64,000 bases of DNA from Clavulina sp. PMI_390 (lineage: Eukaryota; Basidiomycota; Agaricomycetes; Cantharellales; Hydnaceae). Below are positions 1 through 11,159 of the stretch, in pieces. The DNA lies in NCBI GenBank assembly GCA_015039315.1, contig WIDE01000067.1:1-64000 (forward strand). The letters are read 5' to 3'. Each line of letters begins with the position of its first letter. Within the stretch, counting starts at the first letter, position 1. Under the pieces are notes generated by a model that ran no database searches, was not told where the DNA came from, and was given only the letters and a program-made list of their open reading frames with translations. The position numbers and the translations under genes are program-made.

Positions 1-491
1 TCCGAATCACAATTTTTGACACTCACGAGAGCAACATGATGCTTGGTGGCACTTCAAGCATCCCACCATCGTCACCCCGCGAGATGCTTCAAACACAGGT
101 CTATAGCAGAATTTGACGCTGCCGGCCTGGACATCTGCATCTCCAGCAGATGGAAGCTATTCTGGGTGCATCCCAAGTTGGAAGCATTGGCAGACGGGTC
201 GTCTAAGAAACCAAAACGAAACAGGGCTGGCACGTGTAGCGAGCCGTAGAGCCATTTGTTCCGGAGTAGGGCCCATGATTGGGCGAATGATCCGGACCTT
301 GCACAGATCAGATCAGTCCTGTTGACCAAGCACCCACTCGTCCTAGCGCAGGGGCGAGAGAAGGGATAAATAGGCAACTCCAGATGATGGATCGTTCATT
401 GTTTCATAGGTGGTACGATGTACAATGTATCTGGAGCAAGGCGATTTCGCAGTATTGAGAGGCCTTGATATAGGTCGAGATTCTGGTCTTG
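1..491. other. Gene-free flank carrying repeat copy 1
   Basis: I see no supportable coding region here. The overlapping short frames have no domain and no splice-joined continuation. Positions 222-411 hold one copy of a diverged direct repeat whose partner lies at 2896-3141. The stretch also holds the 3' flank of the minus-strand MYND gene that ends at 492. Confidence 0.5.
222..411. repeat. Diverged direct repeat, copy 1
   Basis: This stretch shares an ordered series of words with 2896-3141: GGGCTGGCACGTGTAGC, then ATCCGGA, CCGGACCTTGCACAGATC, AGCACCCAC, AGAGAAGGG, GGCAACTC and CGTTCATTGTT. The spacing differs by small insertions. The two copies lie on either side of the MYND gene in the same orientation. 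They may be a duplicated promoter or untranslated segment, or remnants of a mobile repeat. Nothing in them tells which. Confidence 0.6.
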
Positions 492-2348
492 TTATGGCTT
501 GGTACAGTAACCCTTGTGGACCTTCCAATCTCTACGTTAATGGCGAATTAGTTGCGCCAAGTTGAGGTGGGAAAAAGAGAATGAATAGCGAAGGTGGACT
601 CACAATTTTTGGCATGCTTGGGAACAGTAGTAAGCGCTACGACATCTGGCACACTGCATCATATTGCTCTCATCCCGGGTTTCGCAAAGTGGCCTATTGC
701 AGAACTTTCCACGAATCTCTCTTGCGATTTTTGGTCCATGGACATTTGCTGCTGCTCTAAGGCTGTCTATGGCTTGATGACTCGCGTGGACGCCATCCCA
801 GGCCTTCCGAAGCGCCAGAGGAGCAGAGGGTAAACAAGATCGATGATGGACTATGTCGAACTGACGTTGAAGGTGTTCTCTGTTTTCGGACGGTTCGGAC
901 GTCCGTCTTGGCACCGCCTCCATTAGCCAGAACAAACAGTGCTCGAGGCTCTCTGTGTTATAAGAATTTTAGTGAGTTCCTTGCACAAAGGCGGCAAGGT
1001 AATATACTCACCTGCTGCTAACTCTACTTCCTCGGTAGTTAGATGCTGTCTCACGTTTCCCATAGCGCACCACTCAAGAAGAAAGATAATACCATCTTCT
1101 ACAATAACATTCAAGAAGTCATCGACGTCGATTGAGGCATGCTTGAAAATAAACCTCCAGAAGTCCGTTACTGTCATACACCAGTCATCATACACTAAAG
1201 CACCCTTGCTATCTTTCTCTTTTGATGCAGGGGCCGGATAGGTCTCTTGTACGCGGCGCATGACCTTTGCAGACGAGCGGATTAGTTGATGAGAAGGGAG
1301 TGGGAAATCAATCGAATGGCTAAGCTCTATGTCATTTGGCCCCGCATCAGGGAGGGCAATAATGATGAGGACGAGATTGACGATGAGAGAAATTTCGTCT
1401 AGCTGAGCTTTCAAGCTAGAGTCGTTATAGAATAGCGCTTGATGAGCCTGTTCAACCAGGGCTTTGGGCGAGGCAGGGGACGGTAGGTACTCGCCCTTCC
1501 CCCCTGTAGCCCCGGGTAAAAGAACAATGCACCTGAAGAGCTGACTCGAGCTGACTGCAAACATGCCGTTGGTTCCTAGAATTGACGAACCCGTACGTGG
1601 TTCTGAGAGTAAAGTGGAGCGTAGGTCATAGATTGCGGAAATGATGGATTGGAGCAGAGCGGTGTCGCGCCTAAAGTTCGATAAGAGTGTCCTCAGCAGC
1701 GGGGGGGCAAGGGAAGAAGAAGAAAGATAAATTGTAACACACGATATGGAAGGGATCTCTCGAATTGCTTGGATGATTTGTAGAGCTTGTAGCCGGAAGC
1801 TGGAAAGCTGCAGACGAAGGGCATCGTCACGAATCGGTCGAAAGAGGCACGACGCTCGAAGGGCAGAGACGAGTCTGAGTTGATAACCGTTCCAGTACCA
1901 TTCAATATCTTCTGAAAGGTACCGATCTGGGGTCCTGTCTGGATAGAATCCGATGTTGATTATATCGAGTAGTGCTCCTATCGCTTTGCAAAAGACGGAT
2001 GTCTGAGGAAAGAGCGATAATAAGGACGATAAATTTGATCCGTCAGACTTAGGAAATTCAATGTAACGTTAGGGAGCTTACCGGAGATGTCCTAAACTTG
2101 GCGGACTCGCTGGTGTTGATAAGAATGTCAAACAAGCAATCCACGAGGCCCACATTTGCTAACGATACAAATGGTCGAGGAGTAGGTGAATCGTGTATAA
2201 AACCATGAATAAGTTTCCATATAGCCGCTAGAGGCAAACGGGCGAAAAATTCGGGACCAAGACCCTGTTTATTGAAAATCTCGCTCTTATTCAGAACTGG
2301 TCGCAAAGTTTTCTCGGCAAAAGCGACGGCGTCGGCTTCCGACAGCAT
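492..2348 (-). CDS. MYND-type zinc finger protein 1 (548 aa, 4 exons)
   Basis: Four exons join in frame: 2348-2082, 2002-1012, 952-604 and 531-492 (548 residues). The splice phases 0, 1 and 2 all close. The long N-terminal part is helical and unrecognised. The C-terminus is a MYND finger with the pattern CNRPLC, CARC, YYCSQAC and DWKVHKGYC, which is the usual C6HC ligand set. The DWKVHK half sits on a separate 40-nt last exon. MYND fingers bind Pro-rich peptides and act in protein-protein contacts, often in transcriptional regulators. No SET domain is present, so a methyltransferase role is not supported. Two further proteins with the same layout (long helical region, C-terminal MYND, last ligands on their own exon) lie at 44252-46136 and 47016-49092, so this is a local multigene family. 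The cellular role is unknown. Confidence 0.8.
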
Positions 2349-3591
2349 CCCTATAGTGGAGAGGTTTGTTTCGTACGGGTTGGCGGCTTAGCAAACTGCC
2401 TTTGTCCTGGACAGTGAGCTGCGTCCTGATGTGTTTGCCTCTGTTATGACTACCTCCCGACGTCGACGTAAATCGTGAGCCTAATCATCATGTTTGGAGA
2501 ATATAGACTAAATCAACACCATGACCTCACCCTATTTAGAGTAATGAGAAGATTAACGTAAGTCCTTCGAAAAAGGTTCTAGTCTATTAGTATCTCTCGT
2601 AACAATAAGGGAGGCAAAGTCCGCCTGCAGCAAGATGCTCCTTGAGAGTACGTTCTAAGTATTCACAGCCGGTTCTTGAACAGTTGGGGGAACGGAAGAA
2701 CATGGCACTAGCGAATAAGACCAATGATCCTGACCGTTAGGATACGCCACAATCATGAGATGAATGCAAGTCTTGGGATCATACATCAGACCTAGAGAAC
2801 CACTCAGCGGGACCGAATAAAGTACATGCACACCTCAGCCAGTCGCGATCTGAGGCCGTGGAAAGCTGGGTATCGAGTAGACCACCACGAAATAGGGGCT
2901 GGCACGTGTAGCCACTCCTCACGATTGGAAACAACGCATGGCCGTTCGATCCGGAGCAGGGCTTGAAGCACTCTCGGTGACGGTGCTCATGCCGGACCTT
3001 GCACAGATCCAGTATACAAGATCAAGAAATCAAGATCAGGTAAGACCCGTCGAAGCAGCACCCACAAGCACCAGCAGAGAAGAGAAGGGCGAAAAGGGCA
3101 ACTCGAGATAACGATTCGTTCATTGTTCCATAAATTGTGCGAAATCCGCCACCGGCGGCGCCGGCAGGCACAAACAAGGAAATCAAGTCAAGAAATGAGA
3201 TGACGTTTCATTGACTCGAGAGGGGCGACTCATTCTGGCTCATTCATGCATCAACGGCGGGCGAGTGAGGAAAATGACTGGCCGACATGAATTATGAAAA
3301 CAGCTCAAGATTGTCGGCACGATGTATTAGATCGAGTTGATTGCTTGGCCGACAGAGAAGAGGGTGGACTCGGGACCGTTAAGTTTCATCAGCGGGCGAC
3401 ACCGCGAGGTCCTAGAGCATGAAGGAGGTTTAGCAGGGGATGAAAAAGTCAAGTCAGGTCAAGGGTTAGAGACACATATACATAGCGGTTTTCTAGCATC
3501 GCTACCACAAAAATTGATCTAGATGAGATGAGCGCACTAAAAAATACAGTCCGTCCATCCTCGCATCCATCCCCCCTCAAATCTACCACCC
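2349..3591. other. Intergenic, repeat copy 2 at 2896-3141
   Basis: No gene can be supported. A 61-codon frame at 3337-3522 has no recognisable domain. The region is the upstream flank of the MYND gene and the 3' flank of the PXMP4-like gene. The partner of the 222-411 repeat lies at 2896-3141. Confidence 0.5.
2896..3141. repeat. Diverged direct repeat, copy 2
   Basis: This is the longer partner of 222-411. It carries the same word order with extra inserted bases, for example a duplicated ATCAAGA-type stretch near 3020. Confidence 0.6.
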
Positions 3592-4664
3592 CTACTCATT
3601 ATGCCACAGAAGCGTCCTCAGATCCTTCCACCTCTCCGAGTCCAAATACAAGTATCGCATACTGCTCCACATACCCGGCTGGAGCGTCTCCTCGCGCTCC
3701 CTGAAGAGCCACATGACTGCTCCCCAGGACAAGGCAGCGAATGCCGAGAAGATGGGTGCGGATGGAGGGAGGGGCTTGTTTGTCCCGTTGGGGCCCTTCG
3801 TGCCTGCTGCTGGTGGGTAGGGCGAGGCGCGTGGGAGGAAGGAAGCTACGACGCGGGAGACGACGTAGAGCACGATCTGTCGTTGTGACGTTCATAGAGA
3901 TGAGGATGTGATGTTGATTAAGATGCGCATTGATTGGATTGGGTAGAGTAGGAAGGTGTGGGTGGTGGCGGGTTTGGGGAGGCGCAAAGTGGGTGTCATG
4001 AAAATCAACGCGGATTTGCACCAAGTGATAAGGACAGGTTTTCGCAATACACCGAGATAGACAACGCGAAAGAGAATAAGAGGCATTTTATTTCGTCAGA
4101 ACGTTCTTCGGCATCGAGACATAGGGTAGTAAGGTGAATCAGCGGATCCATGAGACGCACCTGTTCATTGATCGCCGTCCGTTCCCCAAAGACAATATAC
4201 CCTCCAATGAGACCCGCAAAGAACGTGTCGGTCGTGCGCTCCTTGCCTCCATTCGATCGCTTCTGTAGTAGTAAGAGAGTCTTGTAGATGGTGACGAATT
4301 TTGCGAGGTTGAGGGCGTGCGTGCGGGTGGCGCGGAATATCGACTTTGCACGCGTTAGTGCACTAGGGAGAGTCGCCGGAAGATAAGTATTCGAGTGGGA
4401 GATGAGAGAGGCGCAAGGGAGAGAGGAGGATAGACAACCCGGAGTCAGTTCAAGCCGGGTATCATCATCAAGCAAGGTAGACAGAGAGACAGAGACTCAC
4501 TCTCCCCGTCCGAACAGCACACTCATCACCAACGCATGAGGAAAGCGGATCTTGGCGCCATATACGAGACCGTTTCTTGCACCCTTGAGGATAGCAAAGT
4601 ACTCCTGGTATGCAGGGTTGAGGATGATGGCATTAATTGCCTCTAATGTTCCAGCGGTCGACAT
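3592..4664 (-). CDS. PXMP4: Peroxisomal membrane protein PXMP4/PMP24-like (216 aa)
   Basis: Exons 4664-4501, 4362-4161 and 3876-3592 join in frame to 216 residues, close to the roughly 212 of animal PXMP4. Family hallmarks run along the whole length: LKGARNGLVYGAKIRFPHAL near the N-terminus, NLAKFVTIYK, then GLIGGYIVFGERTAINEQ, then VMWLF and LQPGMWSSMRYLY near the C-terminus. PXMP4 is a multi-pass integral protein of the peroxisomal membrane related to the Tim17/22/23 fold. Its biochemical role is not settled. I chose the start MSTAGTLEAI because it matches the family's N-terminus. An in-frame ATG 96 nt upstream (4760) would add 32 Pro/Ser-rich residues. Intron 2 is long for this locus (284 bp). 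The gene diverges from BET1. Confidence 0.88.
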
Positions 4665-5012
4665 CTTTACAGGATAAGAGGGGGGGCGCGCTCTAGATGA
4701 TAACAATGGTGGTGGTGATGGTAGTTGGTTGCGGGAGTTGACGGGCTCTCTGCTATCCACACGCGAGCAGTTGGAAACCCTTCTTCAGGTGTCAGTGGGG
4801 GCAGTCAGTCGGCAGTGAATAGGAGGTTACCGAGTTCCGGAGGGGGACAGGGCCTGGGAACTGCACACGTAAGCTAACAAAGTTCCGTTTTCGTGCCACA
4901 AACGTCACAACGTCAACACGTACACACTCTACCTCCCGTCTTTCCGCCCTGATACCCGCGCTGCCCCTTCCTCCTATACTCCTTGGGCTTTGACAACCCA
5001 CATTTGACGACC
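4665..5012. promoter_or_regulatory. Shared divergent promoter, PXMP4-like / BET1
   Basis: The two start codons face away from each other and lie 348 bp apart, so this interval must hold both promoters. I see no convincing TATA box. Confidence 0.45.
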
Positions 5013-5961
5013 ATGAACCGGTCAGTCCGCCTCTCTTCCGCATTTTTCCAATTTTTCTTCGCTAACGTTTTCACGCAATTGCACTTTCTCTGGGGCTTGG
5101 CAATCGTAAATTCTACTGGTGCACAGATTCCAAGCACCGACCAACACAAGCGGGCTATCCTACCGAGACAGAAGCGCCAACAACGCAGCAGCATCCACAT
5201 CCTCATCCACATACGTCCCCACTCCACCCCTGTCCGGGCGCTCGACACCATTCCAATCCAATGCATCCTCGTACCCTTACGGCGGAGGAAATGGCCTCGC
5301 ATCAAATTCCACCAGCTCTCTCCAGTCCTTTGGCATGAACGGAGGCGTCAAGGAGCATCTTGCGCCATCACCGTCATCAAGATTCCATGATCATCGAAGT
5401 GCCGAGCAGCTCGAGAGCCAAAACGACGAGATGATAGACGGTATTGGGGCCAAGGTCCAGCAGCTCAGGGCAGTGAGTAGTCGTGGCTTTCTTCTCTTCG
5501 TCCGAAGAATAGCCACTGAGTGCTGTCTATGCTTCTTTCCATGCTTCCCGTGATCCTCCCGAATCCTCGGTGTAATGAATCCAGCTGGCAATAGGGATAG
5601 GCCAAGAAGCCAAAGACTCCACTATTCAACTCACGCAGATGGTCCGTCCAATCTTCGCTTTTCATTCCCCAATCCCCGTCCCTAACTCTTCTTCGACTTC
5701 TGTCTATCTTCCTTCCCCTGCCTTCGACTGTCTGTCACTTGTCCGTCTGACATCCATGCGCCCCCCACCGGTGTACCAACCCCATCATCTGCTCACAACG
5801 AAATCCAGAACGACGCCTTCTCTGAGACAGGCGACATCCTGGGTGGGACGTTCCGCCGCATGAACGCCATGGCCAAGCGCCAGGGTTCGCGGTGGATGTG
5901 CTACATGCTCTTCATCATCCTCGTCATATGGTTCTTCATCTTTGTCTGGTGGTTCCGGTAA
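5013..5961 (+). CDS. BET1: ER-Golgi SNARE Bet1 (187 aa, 4 exons)
   Basis: Exons 5013-5020, 5127-5472, 5585-5641 and 5809-5961 join in frame (187 residues). The first exon is only 8 nt (ATG AAC CG). Residues 1-90 are a Ser/Asn/Gly-rich, poorly conserved head. The SNARE motif follows, starting near SAEQLESQNDEMIDGIGAKV and continuing through LAIGIGQEAKDSTIQL and FSETGDILGGTFRRM. A single C-terminal transmembrane helix, rich in Phe, Ile and Trp, ends at the stop (tail-anchored topology). Bet1 is the Qc-SNARE of the Bos1-Bet1-Sed5-Sec22 complex that fuses ER-derived COPII vesicles with the cis-Golgi. The long head is typical of fungal homologues. The order of SNARE motif and tail anchor makes the assignment secure. 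Sft1 is the nearest alternative. Confidence 0.88.
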
Positions 5962-6430
5962 CCGACCGAATAGCGGGGAGGATCTGAGCGAGGAGGTGAG
6001 TTGGGTGGATGGGTTGGGTAGCACGCAATGTTAGGATGGCGAGAGGGTATGCCCATGAGCTCAGATGGCCATACCAGCATGCATATGGGTTGGATTGGAT
6101 TGGACACTATATGATATCTGCACTACACAGACAGAACAGACACGCATCTTCACGTTATCTCTATTTCTAATCATCATCATTCTTGATTCCGATTCCGTCA
6201 TCCGTGTGTGAAGCTCAAGCTCACTCGCTCGAGAGAATTTCTGGCAGCTCCCTTTCTACAGTAGTATCACTCAAGCTTTATGCTTTCATCTCTCGCTATA
6301 TTCTCGCACTCAGCACTGTCATCGCCCGATTCACCATAGGAGAAATAAAGTTCCGCCACCGAAGGGTACAGTATCTATATCCGGCGAAATACAGCATCGG
6401 TGTCGCTCCCGATGCACAACAATGAGGCGA
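5962..6430. other. Convergent 3' spacer, BET1 / PTH2
   Basis: The two genes end 469 bp apart on opposite strands. The stretch holds their 3' untranslated regions. I see nothing else in it. Confidence 0.5.
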
Positions 6431-7014
6431 TCATAAGAGCTTCAGGTGGCCCGTCACTTGGTTCACGAGCTTCACCGGTGCTACAAGAAGTAAATGAAGT
6501 AATGGAGCGAGTAGAGTCTCGTCAGTTCAGATAATCAAGCCACAAAAGGAGGAAGGAGCCATCGTACCTGGCCCAATACCCAAGACTGTCGTGGAACCAG
6601 CCGCGATCTGCGTCCTCCCTCTATAATAGATAGTGATGATCCTAGGCGTCAGCGACGACGAATCAAGCAGGTGAGGAATAAGGAAACGTACGCGTCTTGG
6701 ATGGATTGCGCGCATAGCCCGAGGCTCTGTGCTGTTGCTTGTAGTAACAGGAGCTCATCCTCTGAATCGCACTTGAGTGCTATTTTAGCTTGACCGATGC
6801 GTTCCCAGTGGTGGAGGAGCTAGTGGTAAGAAGGACGAGCACAGGAGTGAGCGATGATAGTTCGGCTTTGGTGAGTGGGAGAGAGCGGAAGCGTACGGTG
6901 GGGTTATGTTTTGATAGGGATTTGTAGCAAGCTAGCGTTGCGTGCCTATGGGGTTACAGAATCGATATACCAAGTGAGCATCGAGATTCCGTCGTGACGG
7001 GGGTCGTAAGCGAC

Positions 7015-7052
<38 letters not shown>

Positions 7053-7826
7053 AAAACGCGTACCCGCACTGAGCAGCGATTTTCCCCTTCGTCATACCCA
7101 GATCCGTGCGTACGACAAGAACCTATATAAAACATGCACTCTATTAGACCAAGTTCGAATAGACGATAGACGGCGGCTTGAAGGCTCACCAACTTGCACT
7201 CCTCCAGCATCCCGGCCTTGACACTGCCTAGAGCCCCGGGATCTTGCTCATCTTCATCATCCTCGCCGTCACCGGTATCGTCTACCTCTGGTTCTGCCTT
7301 GCCTTTCTCCTTCGGAGGAACAGCAGGAGGTGCAGGACTTGAGGTGGATGGAGTAGCACCAGTAGTGCTTGCAGCGTTTGCGCCTAGGTAGTATCCAATA
7401 GCTCCACCGATAAGGAGACCCGTCAGGACTGAATAATTTCAAAACCAATACGTTTTTAGCAGGGAAGATGTTTCGATAGATCATAATGTTGAGGTAGGAC
7501 AGGACGATGGACACAACCAGTCCAGCGTGGCATAGGCAAGGTGAAAATTAGCAACGTTGATACCAAGGCACGAACTAGAGCTCAAATCGAGAAAAAAAAA
7601 ATTAGAGGATAAACAGCGGGATAACATGATGTGCAGCACAGCGCCGAGTAATATGGTCGAGGGGAGGTTGGGGGCAACGCAGGCGATGGCGCTAGTAGCG
7701 CCAGAAGAGGGAGGAGAAATTCGAAGGCAAAAAAAGATAGCATAGATCTTTGGTGCCATACTAACTTGCTGAAAGAGAGGTATGATAGTCAACATGAATG
7801 AACTAACCTGTTGTGCCACTCGTCAT
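6431..7826 (-). CDS. PTH2: Peptidyl-tRNA hydrolase 2 (198 aa, 7 exons)
   Basis: Seven exons join in frame: 7826-7808, 7428-7190, 7122-7064, 6945-6897, 6819-6692, 6620-6568 and 6480-6431 (198 residues). Residues 7-25 form an N-terminal hydrophobic anchor (VLTGLLIGGAIGYYLGA), followed by an acidic linker. The catalytic domain shows ECKLVLVVRTDLGMTKGKIA, AAQCGHATLACYK, then IQDAGRTQIAAGS, TVLGIGPG and VKLVNQVTGHLKLL at the end. These are the Pth2/Bit1 signature blocks. The enzyme hydrolyses the ester bond of peptidyl-tRNA released by stalled ribosomes. The N-terminal anchor resembles the mitochondria-targeted form of the family. Exon 1 is only 19 nt and is followed by a 379-bp intron. It was chosen because phase 1 and a strong GTTAGT donor restore the anchor. 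Intron 3 contains a long CT/GA microsatellite. Confidence 0.88.
7017..7051. repeat. (GA)n microsatellite inside PTH2 intron 3
   Basis: There are about 17 perfect GA units, read as CT on the coding strand. They start just inside the intron that runs from 7063 to 6946. On the transcript this is a polypyrimidine tract near the 5' side of the intron. Confidence 0.9.
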
Positions 7827-8425
7827 TGGGATTCAAGCGTAGCAACGTTTAGCGCCTGTAGTGAACTGGCTGTTTTTCGTTCGTTTCAGTCGGTAGCACA
7901 GAGACCTCCCTCTGAGGATGTCTGGCGAATGAAGATGATAAACTTGAGCCAAGGTTCAGCGTACAGACACGCGAGATGCAAGAAGGACGTGCTCGAGCTC
8001 GGAACCGAGCAACTGAGTTGACTCCCTCCAACATCTTTCAGCCTTGAACACGAACAGAAGTTGGTATCTACTTCTGTTTGATTCAGGCCGTTCGTTCATA
8101 TCACATCCATGATCATGGGTAGTATAATCGAATTCGTCATAAAATGGGTAACATGGATTGTAGGTATCAAGGCAGCCTGCCCTTAGCGCATCGAAGCGGC
8201 AGTCGACGGCGCGGGCAACTGGCGGATTGAAGGGGAAAGGGGGTATATAACAGCTCACAGAACGGATCAAATGCGACGCAATAAGATGCGAGGATAGAGC
8301 ATGATTCACGGCAAGGGATGGAGCAAAAGGATATTGAAGTTGTTCCCCCTTCGCGAACCCCTTCCACATCACGACACCATTCATATCAGCCCTTCAGCAC
8401 CCTAATTGCCGCCCTTATCCTTGGT
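7827..8425. other. Spacer upstream of PTH2
   Basis: About 600 bp with no gene I can support. A 142-codon minus-strand frame at 7956-8384 has no domain and no plausible splice partners. A TATATA-like word near 8243 reads on the minus strand but is more than 400 bp from the PTH2 start. Confidence 0.4.
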
Positions 8426-9038
8426 TCATTTCTTTTCCTCCGACGCGCTAGGGGCTTGAGACCCGGCGGCGGGACTGTCCGAGGTCGATGAAACGGAGGC
8501 GGGAGGAGGCGGCGCCGGTGTCTCCGAGCTTAAGAGGTGGATCAGCGTCGCAGTCGCAAGCGTCACGAACAATACTAAAATACCGTTCATATGTTTATTG
8601 GATTTCGGCATGATGTTGAGTACAAATCATCCAGCATGATTCATGGATGAAATGGAACACACCTAGTCCAAGGTTGGTAGGGGCCGTGTCCTTCGTCCAA
8701 TTCGCGGAGATCCCGCCTTGATAGGCGGGGAATACTAAGCCCTGAAGCACTGCAGCAAGTGAACTACAAATCACTGTAAAGATCCAAATGTCAGGAACCA
8801 AACTATCCAGGCAGGGTCAAAATGAAGGGGAAGCAACGGAGACAAACGAGCACGACACTAGGGCTAGGGTAGGTTACTCATGAGCCATATGAACGTGCCG
8901 TAGTTTCATCGCTGATGGTATACTACCGAGTAGACCGTCGATACATAAGGCAGCATCAAGATGCAGTAAACGCCAGAAAGGCAGGAGACAGAGTCATCTG
9001 GATAAGTACAAAGTCACGACTTACCCATTCTTCTGCAT
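8426..9038 (-). CDS. Small two-helix membrane protein, array copy 1 (100 aa)
   Basis: Exons 9038-9025, 8802-8663 and 8574-8426 join in frame to 100 residues. The first exon is a 14-nt start exon (ATG CAG AAG AAT GG) before a GTAAGT donor. The protein has one hydrophobic helix beginning DIWIFTVICSSLAAVLQGLV, a short polar loop containing ANWTKD (a possible N-glycosylation site), a second helix LVLFVTLATATLIHLL, and a Pro/Ser/Ala-rich tail ending in EEKK. I do not recognise the family. Homologous exons recur at 9670-10054 and, decayed, at 11160-11620, which supports coding. The first exon and its 222-bp intron are the least certain part. Confidence 0.6.
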
Positions 9039-9669
9039 TTTGTAAATATCATGCTGTTCAGATGGCTAGTACTCGATGTAGGTGGTATAACTCCTCTCTA
9101 TGAGCGCGCTTGTCAACTGATTGTTTTTACAGGGAGGACAAATAGGAAGGCGGTGCATTCTGTCAAAAATCTGTCAACACGTGTGAAGAACGAGGAAGCA
9201 TGTTTTTTTTTTTTGCACCAAGATGGCACCCAATTGCCAGCTCCCCTCTCAAATGATAGTAGCCTAGGGTAATCAAAGCATAAGTTCATCTGTTCTTTTT
9301 CTGTAAGCACTCCCTTTTCCGCCTAAGACGCCGCATTTTGGGAGGTGCTCATCGGCCTCATTTGCCACCAGTTATTCAGGGTTCGATTCGTTGAGGGTTA
9401 GTGATCATAGAGTATGGGTGATATGCATTGAGGTAGGCGGGTGTATCCCACATGTAACCAAGGTATAGTAGCGGTAGAACAAAAGAATCTTACTGGAAAA
9501 ACAATCGAGTTGAAACGAGCAAGACAGGGTAGCAGCTAGTGGGACGAATCGGATAGAGCAGGACCAATCATAAATTTGGTCACGAATCAAAGCAGGGACG
9601 GAAGCAAGGGGAAGATCGAGACGGGGAAAAAAATCGTCTCATCCCGTCAGAGCCCTAGTCTTCATTGCA
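9039..9669. other. Spacer between array copies 1 and 2
   Basis: No gene is supported. Positions 9402-9540 match 10917-11060 over a long run of shared words, including GATATGCATTG / GACATGCATTG, CACATGTAACC, GCAGAAC-type blocks and AATCGA. The spacer is therefore part of the duplicated unit rather than unique sequence. Confidence 0.5.
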
Positions 9670-10054
9670 TTATTTCGCTTGAGGATCGGTGATAGGACCT
9701 TGTGATGTTGACGAACCAGCGGGAGCTGGATTGGGAAGATATGGTGGACCTACGAAGTAAGATACCACCGCGACCGTAATTATCTCTAGTAGCGCTGTAT
9801 GTATGTGTTATCAAGAGGATTTGTTGGTAGCAATTAGCATAATAATTCGTGTAGTGGTTCGAAGCCGCGAGAGCCACGATGAGGAGCTCGAGGGGAAAAA
9901 AGGAAAAGAACATACATTGTTTGATCTTAGGATATAAATCTGTCCAATCACTGGATAGCTGGCTTCTAATGACAGGCGCTATGTAATTTTGGAAAAAGAT
10001 GGCTGTGACGCCGTTCCCCACTGTAAAAGTCCACATGTTAGCCAGGTGAATCAT
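9670..10054 (-). CDS. Small two-helix membrane protein, array copy 2 (87 aa)
   Basis: Exons 10054-9916 and 9794-9670 join in frame (87 residues). The order is the same as in copy 1: a hydrophobic segment after NMWTFTVGNGVTAIFF, a polar loop with SSDWTDLY, a second helix LLEIITVAVVSYFV, and a Pro/Ser-rich tail. Two start choices exist. One is the ATG at 10054. The other is a small upstream exon (ATG GTA GCA C before GTAAGT, near 10270) that would splice to the TTTACAG acceptor and remove the first 12 residues. I kept the ATG that preserves the WTFTV block conserved in copy 1. Function is unknown. Confidence 0.5.
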
Positions 10055-11159
10055 TGAGGCAGGGTCGAAGAAAGGGGAAACAGGGAAATGGCAAGAAGAT
10101 TGGGCTCAAAGCAAGATGATATTTATCAATATTAGCGCCAGTACGGTATGGATTGATTTTGCCGTTGACTAGCAGATGAGCCAGTAGAGTGGTGGGCAGA
10201 CTGGAAGACGCAGGATATAGGAGATGCAAGGTAAAGGGGGGGGAAGAAGATCAGAACTTACGTGCTACCATAGCTCTCTCTAGCGAAAAAAAAGGCGCCA
10301 TGCTCGGTCAATGGCACTTAAACCGGGTCGATTTGGAGAGTACGCGCTGGGACCCCTTTCTCTATCTCAACTCCATTATTTATAAGTGCACCAGTACGAA
10401 GGCGATGTTTCCCGTCACATATTAATGCTAATGGAGCACATCTCTGGGGTCTAGTGGCGCGCTCCAAAGATGATCAGCATCAGTGAACATGTTAGGTTTG
10501 TTCAACTCACTATGATGACCTCAGGCCAGACACACATGAAAAGCTCAGACATGAGAACTTGTTCGCACCGATATAGTGTCTAATGGCCCCCAAATCATGA
10601 TGGTTTGGGTTGATCATACACTCAGTAGCCTCATGTGATGCTCCCTCATTTCGATTGTGGTCACTCAGTGCCCAACTGCCCAGCCGCGATGATTTCAGTA
10701 TTCTCTTGCCTAGTTCCGAGGACCAAGGCTCTGGTATCTGTGTAGTACGACAAACAGGGATGCATGCCAAGCCATTACTGGCTGTGGATTGGTCCAATTC
10801 CATGTGCCCTTTCTCTCTGATACCGCTCCAGATCGTCCGTCTGAGATCCCGCCTCACGGGACAGGCTATCGGCCCTCATTTTCCATTCCCTACCTGGTTC
10901 ATTCTATCATTCTAATAGGGCAGCGTGATTCAAATCCCATAGTGTGCGAGTGACATGCATTGCGATAGGCGGTGTATTGCACATGTAACCCAGGTACAGC
11001 AGCGGCAGAACAGAAAAATATTACCGGAAAGTAATCGACCGGAGACAAGCAAGATAGCATTGCAATTAGCATAGTATCAATATAGCAGTGGTAGAGGAAC
11101 AAATATTCATCTCAAATTGAGATTCTCAATCAGGCAAAGCCCTACTCAGCTTTTCTTTA
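10055..11159. other. Spacer between array copies 2 and 3
   Basis: No gene is supported. The 10430-10560 segment matches 11995-12120 (shared words include TGGAGCAC, TCTAGTGG, GATGATCA and TGTGACCTCA-like blocks). This places the duplication period at about 1.5-1.6 kb. A 115-codon minus frame at 10510-10857 has no domain. Confidence 0.45.

Noticed and set aside
9360..9400. GGTTCGATTCG word like a tRNA T-arm
   Set aside because: No matching A-box, anticodon arm or acceptor stem could be built upstream.
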